From the NCBI GenBank assembly GCA_964441455.1, contig CAYTUX010000177.1:1-9597 (forward strand): a stretch of DNA of 9,597 nucleotides, written 5' to 3'. The translations under genes were made by a program, and so were the position numbers. The stretch comes from JAQICX01 sp964441455. GTDB lineage: Bacteria > Verrucomicrobiota > Kiritimatiellia > JAQICX01. Below, one piece after another: positions 1-5,600 of the stretch (the stretch's first letter is position 1; each line of letters begins with the position of its first letter). The notes under the pieces were generated by a model. That model was not told the DNA's origin and ran no database searches. It saw nothing but the letters and a program-made list of their open reading frames with translations.

Positions 1-16
1 TTGTTTTGGTTCTTGG

Positions 17-187
17 TCATTTAGTCCGTAGTTCTTGTTGATTGCGATAATAGAGCGTAGCGATTTTCTTTAACTTTTTTTCCACATCTAGCCAACTATT
101 TGTGTGATATTCTGTCGAAGTGATGCTTTGTGTAACAAACTGGATGTCCGGCAATAGAAAAGGTTTGATGTTGTCTTTATAAGTATG
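17..187 (-). pseudogene. Fragment of an unrecognised gene (56 open codons, no good start)
   Basis: The minus strand is open for 56 codons and ends in TGA. The composition looks protein-like: it includes LLPDIQFVTQSI and WLDVEKKLKKIA, and ends NQQELRTK. The frame begins directly after a TAA and has no ATG; the only plausible internal start is a TTG at 154, with no convincing ribosome binding site. The predicted promoter of the downstream plus-strand gene lies inside its 5' part, which argues against an intact gene here. I do not recognise the family. It may be the C-terminal remnant of a gene cut off by rearrangement, or chance. The plus strand of 1-164 shows no gene. Confidence 0.3.
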
Positions 188-194
188 TTATAAT
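165..194 (+). promoter_or_regulatory. Predicted sigma70-type promoter for the acyltransferase gene
   Basis: TTGATG (165-170) as -35 and a perfect TATAAT (189-194) as -10 are separated by 18 bases. Transcription would start near 201 and give a 5' leader of about 33 bases. The leader carries AAAGG (222-226), seven bases before the ATG at 234. This is pattern matching only, but it is the best -35/-10 pair I found in the window. Confidence 0.6.
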
Positions 195-233
195 TTTGCA
201 AAATGTAGTTAAGTTCCGCAGAAAGGTTATTAA

Positions 234-1070
234 ATGAAGCATTGCTTGATGAATTACGATGAGTTTAGTATGGTTCTAAAGAATGAACATAAGTACAGAA
301 CATCTGATGCTGTTCTTAAAGAATGTAAAAAGAACTTTTTGTTTAAATTTGATTTTTGGTTTTATATTTGTTTGTTGAAAGTTGTGTGGGATTGTTCTAA
401 ACTTTCAAGGAGAGGGAAGCTTGATCATCATGAATGGGCTTGTCAGTCATTGAGGATGCTTCAGCTTGTTGAGCGTGCGGGTACCAGGGTTTCGATTGAA
501 GGAATAGAGAATCTTGAGGTTATGCGAAAGGGATCTTGTGTATTGGTATCCAATCATATGAGTATGATGGAGACTTTTATGCTGCCGTGTATTTTTCTGA
601 ACTATGCTTTTGCGACTTATGTTTTAAAAGAATCTCTTATTAATTATCCATATTTCAAGGATGTTTTAGGAGTTATTGATCCTATTGTTGTTAAGCGGAA
701 GAATCCGAGAGAGGATTTAAAGGTTGTTCTTACAGAGGGGGTGAAAAAACTGAATAGCGGAACTTCTCTTGTAATTTTTCCACAATCAACAAGAAGTGTT
801 TTTTTAAATAAGTCCAAGTTCAATACTTTGGGGCATAAATTGGCATCAAGGGCAAATGTTCCTGTAATCCCTGTTGCGGTTAAAACTGATTTTTTTGGTA
901 AGGGTAAGATTATACATGATTTTAGTAAGCTTGATAGAAGCAAAGATGTTTTTATTAAATTTGGTGAACCTATTTTTAATGTTGCAGATGATTCTAAGGG
1001 AGCACATTATAAGACTTTCAGGTTTATTGCAGATAGTTATCGTTCGTGGGGAGGAGAGGTGCAGGAATAA
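234..1070 (+). CDS. PlsC-like lysophospholipid acyltransferase with variant catalytic motifs
   Basis: This 278-residue protein resembles 1-acylglycerol-3-phosphate acyltransferases, which move an acyl group onto a lysophospholipid at the inner membrane. The blocks of the family appear in order: NHMSMME (residues 107-113, block I), IVVKR (151-155, block II), FPQSTRS (182-188, block III) and VPVIPVAVKT (209-218, block IV). Block I is usually NHxxxxD, but here the acid is Glu113. Block III is usually FPEGTRS, but here Glu-Gly is Gln-Ser. The order and spacing are otherwise normal, so I infer a divergent subfamily that is probably active, possibly with another acceptor. About 85 residues precede the catalytic domain, including a hydrophobic stretch at roughly 38-52 that may sit in the membrane. 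The start is supported by AAAGG seven bases upstream. The gene stands alone behind its own promoter. A non-phospholipid acceptor such as ornithine lipid or lipid A cannot be excluded. Confidence 0.75.
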   Translation: MKHCLMNYDEFSMVLKNEHKYRTSDAVLKECKKNFLFKFDFWFYICLLKVVWDCSKLSRRGKLDHHEWACQSLRMLQLVERAGTRVSIEGIENLEVMRKGSCVLVSNHMSMMETFMLPCIFLNYAFATYVLKESLINYPYFKDVLGVIDPIVVKRKNPREDLKVVLTEGVKKLNSGTSLVIFPQSTRSVFLNKSKFNTLGHKLASRANVPVIPVAVKTDFFGKGKIIHDFSKLDRSKDVFIKFGEPIFNVADDSKGAHYKTFRFIADSYRSWGGEVQE

Positions 1071-1085
1071 TGGCTGATGTTTTGT

Positions 1086-1145
1086 GAAGGATTACCCCTC
1101 CGTCACGCTGCGCGCGACACCTCCCCTAGACAGGGGAGGAGCACT
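1086..1145 (+). repeat. Double-hairpin repeat, copy 1
   Basis: The unit starts GAAGGATTACCCCTCC (1086-1101) and ends AGGGGAGGAGCACT. Inside are two stem-loops. The first (1102-1118) pairs GTCACGC with GCGCGAC over a TGC loop, with one A-C mismatch. The second pairs CCTCCCCT (1120-1127) with AGGGGAGG (1132-1139) over an AGAC loop. It begins 16 bases after the acyltransferase stop codon, so it could stop or stabilise that transcript. No T tract follows, so it is not a classical intrinsic terminator. Confidence 0.7.
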
Positions 1146-1287
1146 GTGTGATGGTTGGCGGGGAGAATTATGGGACGGATGGGGCTGATGGGACGTATGT
1201 TTTGGGGGGATGAAAGAGGGAGGGAATACCACCCGGCTACTGAGGTGAGAACGTCGAACATCGAACGTTCAACGTTCAATGATGAAT

Positions 1288-1348
1288 GAAGGATTACCCC
1301 TCCCACCTCGCACGCGAGGTGACCTCCCCTAAACAGGGGAGGAGCACT
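1288..1348 (+). repeat. Double-hairpin repeat, copy 2
   Basis: The first 16 bases are identical to copy 1, and the last 27 bases (from ACCTCCCCT onward) differ only in the hairpin loop (AAAC instead of AGAC). The central part (1304-1321) differs strongly in sequence yet is again self-complementary: CACCTCG pairs perfectly with CGAGGTG over a CACG loop. The second stem is CCTCCCCT (1323-1330) with AGGGGAGG (1335-1342). The two copies lie in direct orientation about 200 bases apart, as expected of a family scattered between genes. Confidence 0.7.
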
Positions 1349-1433
1349 TTGGATCTGAGATGGGCGTTGGTTTTTTAAGACTGGAAGAGACGATTCCGCG
1401 GGGGCAGAATAGGAAGGATAAGGAAGGATGAAG

Positions 1434-1445
1434 AGGGGAGGAGCA
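1434..1445 (+). repeat. Fragment of the double-hairpin repeat (3' arm only)
   Basis: AGGGGAGGAGCA repeats the 3' arm and tail of the two full copies upstream in the same orientation. The 5' arm is absent. It may be a truncated third copy or chance resemblance in purine-rich sequence. Confidence 0.4.
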
Positions 1446-1446
1446 T

Positions 1447-1477
1447 TTGCGATTAACGGGGGTGTTGGTTGAATAAT
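1447..1477 (+). promoter_or_regulatory. Weak candidate promoter for the nadB transcript
   Basis: TTGCGA (1447-1452) and AATAAT (1472-1477) match four and five of six sigma70 consensus positions, but the 19-base spacing is long. It lies about 80 bases before nadB, just after the last repeat fragment. No better pair was found between the repeats and the gene. Confidence 0.2.
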
Positions 1478-1556
1478 GATTTTAGTAAGAAAAGATGTCT
1501 CGTGCAGAGGCACAAAGGACTTTGAATTTTGGAGGAACAATACAGGAAATGTTTAA

Positions 1557-3170
1557 ATGAATAATGAAATGAAAATTGTAGATTCAGATTATCTTATTAT
1601 CGGGAGTGGTCTTGCCGGTCTGGTTTCGGCATTAAAACTTGCGGATAATGGTAAAGTGCTTGTTGTTACTAAATTAAAGATGAAAGAGAGTAACACAGCC
1701 AATGCTCAGGGAGGTATTGCTTGTGTTATTACACCGGAAGATAGTTTTGACAAGCATATTGCAGATACGTTGGATGCAGGTGACGGTTTATGTGACGAGC
1801 TTGTTGTCGAAAAGATTGTTACTTCATGTCCGGAACGAATCAAAGAACTTGAAGATTATGGGATTCGTTTTGAACAGCGAGAGTATCCATTTGCAGGAGA
1901 GTATGATTTAGGTAAAGAGGGGGGACACAGTAAACGGCGTGTTTTGCATTCGGGTGATATAACGGGACAGGAAATGGAGGATGAGCTAATTGCCAATGTT
2001 CTTAAAAACAAGAATATTCAGGTGATTGAAAATGCGATGGCAATAGACCTTATTACTACAGGCTGGCTTGGAGTATCCGGAATGAACAGATGTATTGGTG
2101 CATATATTTTAGATAGGGTAAATGGAAAAATTTTTGCTGCAAGAGCCTCAAATGTTATTATGGCATCCGGCGGATGCGGGAAGGTTTATCTTTATACAAG
2201 TAATCCGGATGTGGCAACGGGAGATGGTATTGCAATTGCATGGAGGGCGGGTGTTCCGATCAGGAACATGGAGTTTGTTCAGTTTCATCCCACATGCCTT
2301 TATCATCCGAAGGCAAAATCATTTTTGATCAGCGAAGCAGTTCGAGGTGAGGGGGGTTATCTTGTTGATTTCAATGGTCGACGTTTTATGGAAGATTATG
2401 ATGACCGCAAGGAGCTGGCTCCCAGGGATATTGTTGCCAGAGCAATTGACAGAGAGATGAAAGCTACCGGAGCGAAGTCTGTATTTCTGGATATTACCCA
2501 TAAACCAAGTGGATTTGTTTTAAAGCGTTTTCCTAATATATATGCAAATTGTTTAAAGTTTGGTATTGATATGGAGAAGGATTTGATTCCGGTTGTTCCG
2601 GCGGCTCATTATTGCTGCGGCGGAATAAAAGCTGATCTTGACGGTACTACAGAGCTTCCGGGATTTTACGCATGTGGCGAGGTTGCTTCAACGGGATTGC
2701 ACGGAGCAAACAGACTGGCAAGTAATTCTTTACTTGAGGCGGTTGTATGTGCACATTTTATGAGTGAAAAACTGAAGTCTGAGTCAATGATTTACGACTA
2801 TACTAAGTTTAATATTCCTGACTGGGAATATGGAGATGCGGTGACTAGTGACGAAGAGGTTGTTATTGAACATAACTGGAATGAGTTACGTACAAGTATG
2901 TGGGATTATGTTGGAATTGTAAGAACCAATAATCGTCTGCAGCGAGCATTACGCAGAATAACAAATCTTGAACATGAGATAAGGGAATATTATCTTGACT
3001 ATCTTGTTACAGCAGATACTTTGGAGCTTAGAAATATTGTTGCTATTGCAAATATTATTGTTCGATCTGCAATGAAGCGTAAGGAGAGCAGGGGACTACA
3101 TTATACATTAGATTATCCGGACAAATATGAACATTTGGAAGATACTATAATTTGTGATAAAAATTTTTAA
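1557..3170 (+). CDS. nadB: L-aspartate oxidase
   Basis: This FAD enzyme oxidises L-aspartate to iminoaspartate, the first step of de novo NAD synthesis; quinolinate synthase (NadA) uses the product. Its 537 residues are a normal length. The N-terminal Rossmann motif is GSGLAG (16-21), followed by the FAD-binding SNTANAQGG (45-53). Residues aligned with the E. coli active site are present at the same numbers: Glu121 (KEGGHS), His244 (QFHPT), Arg290 (APRDI), His351 (AAHYCCGG) and Arg386 (HGANRLASN). These also separate it from fumarate reductase flavoproteins, and there is no iron-sulfur partner nearby. The last ~120 residues form the helical C-terminal domain. AGGAAA seven bases upstream supports the start; a second ATG at codon 5 is possible. 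nadA and nadC are not in the window. It is probably the first gene of the run that follows. Confidence 0.95.
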   Translation: MNNEMKIVDSDYLIIGSGLAGLVSALKLADNGKVLVVTKLKMKESNTANAQGGIACVITPEDSFDKHIADTLDAGDGLCDELVVEKIVTSCPERIKELEDYGIRFEQREYPFAGEYDLGKEGGHSKRRVLHSGDITGQEMEDELIANVLKNKNIQVIENAMAIDLITTGWLGVSGMNRCIGAYILDRVNGKIFAARASNVIMASGGCGKVYLYTSNPDVATGDGIAIAWRAGVPIRNMEFVQFHPTCLYHPKAKSFLISEAVRGEGGYLVDFNGRRFMEDYDDRKELAPRDIVARAIDREMKATGAKSVFLDITHKPSGFVLKRFPNIYANCLKFGIDMEKDLIPVVPAAHYCCGGIKADLDGTTELPGFYACGEVASTGLHGANRLASNSLLEAVVCAHFMSEKLKSESMIYDYTKFNIPDWEYGDAVTSDEEVVIEHNWNELRTSMWDYVGIVRTNNRLQRALRRITNLEHEIREYYLDYLVTADTLELRNIVAIANIIVRSAMKRKESRGLHYTLDYPDKYEHLEDTIICDKNF

Positions 3171-3195
3171 TAAGAGAATGGAAGGTTAATTCATT

Positions 3196-4446
3196 ATGAA
3201 TAAAAGAAGAGTTGTTTTTACGGGACTTGGAGTGGTTAGTTCTGTTGGAATGAATGTTGAAGAATTTTGGAAAAACATTAAGGCAAATAAGACAGGTATA
3301 AAGAGGCTATCTTTTTTAGATGAGAAAGAACGTTATAACTGTTGGAATGGTGGTTATGTTGACAAAGATATTTTAAAGGAATCTACTTCTAAGTATAAGA
3401 TAAGAAATCCGGAGAAGATGGTGGAAATGGCAACTCTTGCATGTCAGGAAGCTCTGGAAGATTCAGGATTAATTCAAGATTTTAAAAATCCTGTTTTACA
3501 GAAATGTGGAGTGATTTTAGGTACAGGTGTTGGATGTATTGGTGTACTTGACGATATGATGAAAATTGTTTACGAGAGTGGAAAAGGTATAAGAGCAGTC
3601 AGACCGTCGGCTGTACCCGTTTCTATGGCAAATGTTGTTTCATCAAACATTTCTGTTAAATATCAATTGGGCGGTCCAAACTATGTAATTACTTCTGCAT
3701 GCAGTTCATCCACAATTGCCATAGGAAATTCTTGGAGGATGATTTCTGATGGATATATTGACAGAGTTCTTACAGGAGGTGGAGACGCTGTATTTTCTTA
3801 TTGTCATTATGCAGCCTGGACAAGTCTTAGAGTATTGTCTTCAATAGAAGATCCTGATACATGTTGCAGACCTTTTGATGAAAGTCGGGACGGATGTGTT
3901 TTAGGAGAAGGTTCCGCGATGCTGGTTCTTGAGTCTTTGGATTCTGCTTTAGAACGAGGAGCCACTATTTATGGAGAAATTGTGGGTTATGGAGAGTCAT
4001 CAGATGCAAGTCATATAACCAGACCTAATCCCGATGGTCAGGTTCATGCAATTAAAATGGCTATGGATTCTGCGGGTATTACACCTTCAGATGTCGGATA
4101 TATCAATGCACATGGAACCGCAACGGTTACAAATGATCCTATAGAAACAGGATCAATCGTCAAGGCTTTTGGCGAGGCAACTGCTGATATTCCTGTTTCA
4201 TCTTTTAAAACATATTACGGACATCTTTTGGGTGCATCAGGTGCTATTGAAACTCTTCAGTTGTTATTAGGATTGAGAGAGGGATGTGTGCAGGGGAATC
4301 GAAATCTTGTTAATGTTGATGAAGGATGCCGGCAACTTAACTTACCTGTTCATTCATTTGATCCGGATAAAGATTATGTTTTAAAGAATAGCTTTGCGTT
4401 TGGTGGTAATAATTCTGTATTAGTTTTGAAAAAATATAAGGATTAA
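3196..4446 (+). CDS. fabF: FabF-type beta-ketoacyl-ACP synthase
   Basis: This condensing enzyme joins malonyl-ACP to an acyl-ACP in fatty-acid elongation. Its 416 residues match FabF length. The catalytic Cys169 lies in TSACSSST, with His306 (NAHGTAT) and His343 (GHLLGASGA) completing the Cys-His-His triad. Lys338 precedes the second His, and Phe400 in NSFAFGG is the usual gatekeeper. All are intact, so this is not a chain-length factor. The motif HITRPNPDG (273-281) replaces the common HMTAP form. No acpP, fabD or fabG lies beside it, so a specialised ketosynthase is possible, though the simplest reading is general fatty-acid synthesis. The gene starts 25 bases after nadB, with GAAGG ten bases before its ATG, and is likely co-transcribed. 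Confidence 0.85.
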   Translation: MNKRRVVFTGLGVVSSVGMNVEEFWKNIKANKTGIKRLSFLDEKERYNCWNGGYVDKDILKESTSKYKIRNPEKMVEMATLACQEALEDSGLIQDFKNPVLQKCGVILGTGVGCIGVLDDMMKIVYESGKGIRAVRPSAVPVSMANVVSSNISVKYQLGGPNYVITSACSSSTIAIGNSWRMISDGYIDRVLTGGGDAVFSYCHYAAWTSLRVLSSIEDPDTCCRPFDESRDGCVLGEGSAMLVLESLDSALERGATIYGEIVGYGESSDASHITRPNPDGQVHAIKMAMDSAGITPSDVGYINAHGTATVTNDPIETGSIVKAFGEATADIPVSSFKTYYGHLLGASGAIETLQLLLGLREGCVQGNRNLVNVDEGCRQLNLPVHSFDPDKDYVLKNSFAFGGNNSVLVLKKYKD

Positions 4447-4460
4447 ATGAAGGGAGTATT

Positions 4461-4823
4461 ATGAACTTTGTAATAATGTTATTAATCTTTTTTCTCATTA
4501 TTTTCTTTTTTATCTGGCCGCTTCAGATTGCTGCAAGAATGATTGAGGCAAAGCGTAGCGGCTTCGGCAGTTGTTTTTTAGCTATTCTGGCTGCTAATGT
4601 TTTGAGTACAATTGTTTTTGCAGCTTTACCACAGCTGATGGTTTTTGCTGTTTTGGTTAATGTTCTAATAACAGCATTTGTTTTTGCCGGAGTTCTTGGA
4701 ACAACTTTTATTAAGGCAGTAGCAATAACACTCGTATACTGGATTCTTATGTTTGCACTAGTTTTTGTTGGATTTTTTATTGCTTCAATACTTGGTATAG
4801 CTTTAACAATACCTTTTACTTAA
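4461..4823 (+). CDS. Small four-helix integral membrane protein of unknown function
   Basis: This 120-residue, very hydrophobic protein shows about four transmembrane segments, at roughly 3-20, 38-55, 58-80 and 88-115. The only clearly polar stretch is a short loop, RMIEAKRSGFG (26-36), between the first two. There is no signal-peptide cleavage site and no motif I recognise. AGGGAG four bases before the ATG supports the start. It sits 14 bases after fabF and 31 before the EF-P paralogue, so it is almost certainly translated from the same message. No function can be assigned from position alone. Confidence 0.75.
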   Translation: MNFVIMLLIFFLIIFFFIWPLQIAARMIEAKRSGFGSCFLAILAANVLSTIVFAALPQLMVFAVLVNVLITAFVFAGVLGTTFIKAVAITLVYWILMFALVFVGFFIASILGIALTIPFT

Positions 4824-4854
4824 GGTTAAATAAATTTTAAATGGAGAAGTAAAT

Positions 4855-5421
4855 ATGCCCAAAGCATCGGATCTCAAAAGGGGATCATATATTGAAATAG
4901 ATGGCACACCACATGTTGTGGAAGATTTAAAGATAAGCACACCTACAGCTCGCGGAGGTTCAAGTCTTTATAGATTTCGTTTTAGAAATCTACAGACGAA
5001 GGGAAAGATTGATAAAACTCATAAAGGTAATGATATTTTCAAAGACGCTGATTTTACAAAACGTGAAGTTCAGTTTTCTTATGAAGATCAGGGAGCTTAT
5101 ATTTTCATGGATGCAGAAGACTTTTCTGAATACAATATGCAGATTGAAGATATTGAATATGAGAAGAATTTTATAACAGAAGACATTGAGGGTATTAAAG
5201 CTTTGATACAAGATGGTCAGATTCTTGCAGTAGAGTTGCCGGCTGTTGTTGAACTTGAGATAGTTCAATGTGATCCTGCCGCCAGAGGCAACTCTGCGAC
5301 AGCAAGGACAAAGCCTGCAAAGCTCCAAACCGGATGGGTTGTGCAGGTTCCTGAGTATATGGAAAATCATGAGATTTTACGTGTGGATACAAGAACCGGC
5401 GCATTTTTATCAAAAGCTTAA
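4855..5421 (+). CDS. yeiP: Elongation factor P-like protein, YeiP/EfpL type
   Basis: This 188-residue protein has the three-domain EF-P layout: a KOW-like N-terminal domain (about 1-63), then two OB-fold domains. EF-P family proteins enter the ribosomal E site and help form peptide bonds at proline runs. Several stretches follow E. coli YeiP rather than EF-P itself: STPTARGGSSLY (28-39), FSYEDQGAYIFMD, DGQILAVELP and the C-terminal KPAKLQTGWVVQVPEY. The loop tip carries Arg33 where canonical EF-P has a modified Lys or Arg at about 34; in YeiP (EfpL) this arginine is used unmodified. Consistent with that, no epmA, epmB or earP gene is nearby, although modification genes often lie elsewhere. 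GGAGAAG five bases upstream supports the start. Whether a canonical efp exists cannot be seen here. Confidence 0.85.
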   Translation: MPKASDLKRGSYIEIDGTPHVVEDLKISTPTARGGSSLYRFRFRNLQTKGKIDKTHKGNDIFKDADFTKREVQFSYEDQGAYIFMDAEDFSEYNMQIEDIEYEKNFITEDIEGIKALIQDGQILAVELPAVVELEIVQCDPAARGNSATARTKPAKLQTGWVVQVPEYMENHEILRVDTRTGAFLSKA

Positions 5422-5481
5422 TAAATAATGGTGGAATTGATTCATGGGAATCCAGCAAGGCGGATGAAAAAATTTTAAAGG

Positions 5482-5561
5482 CGGGGTCAATGACCCCGAC
5501 CCTACAAAACACCTGCAAATCAATTGTTTAGAGTTGTTTGCAAAATCATCAATTGTAGGGT
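5482..5561 (+). repeat. Intergenic palindrome plus 9-base inverted repeat
   Basis: CGGGGTCA (5482-5489) and TGACCCCG (5491-5498) are perfectly complementary around one A. Adjoining it, ACCCTACAA (5499-5507) is matched by TTGTAGGGT (5553-5561), enclosing 45 bases. That interval contains ATCAATTG at 5518-5525, which recurs at 5548-5555, and the palindrome TTTGCAAA (5537-5544). The GC-rich ends contrast with the AT-rich middle. This could be a small dispersed element or a transcript end after the EF-P paralogue, but no T run follows the first hairpin. The rest of 5422-5600 holds no gene. Confidence 0.5.
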
Positions 5562-5600
5562 GGGCTGCCGAAAACAGCATTCAACCAGAAAAATAAGGTT

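Larger units (their letters stand above)
1071..1556 (+). other. Gene-free, GC-richer intergenic block with dispersed-repeat sequence
   Basis: These 486 bases separate the acyltransferase from nadB and are visibly richer in G and C than either gene. They hold two copies of a double-hairpin repeat and one 12-base fragment of it, listed separately. Between the copies are low-complexity stretches: ATGGGACG occurs twice (1170-1177 and 1188-1195), and 1252-1280 is built from overlapping CGAAC and AACGTTCAA units. A 145-codon open frame on the minus strand (1103-1540) is rich in Pro and Ser, reads through both repeat copies and has no family resemblance, so I do not call it a gene. Confidence 0.7.

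Noticed and set aside
644..943. 99-codon minus-strand frame inside the acyltransferase gene
   Set aside because: It lies wholly under a gene whose family motifs are clear on the plus strand; it is an antisense shadow.
1120..1139. Intrinsic terminator after the acyltransferase gene
   Set aside because: The stem is strong but is followed by purine-rich sequence rather than a T tract, and it is part of a repeated element.
1252..1280. CRISPR-like or iteron array made of CGAAC/AACGTTCAA units
   Set aside because: The units overlap, are too short and irregular, and have no spacers; there is no cas or replication gene nearby.
1103..1540. 145-codon open frame on the minus strand between the acyltransferase and nadB
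   Set aside because: It reads through both copies of a GC-rich repeat, is made of low-complexity Pro/Ser-rich sequence and has no convincing start context.
4990..5518. Two overlapping minus-strand frames across the EF-P paralogue and its 3' side
   Set aside because: They are antisense to a well-recognised gene, have no motifs and use poor start contexts.
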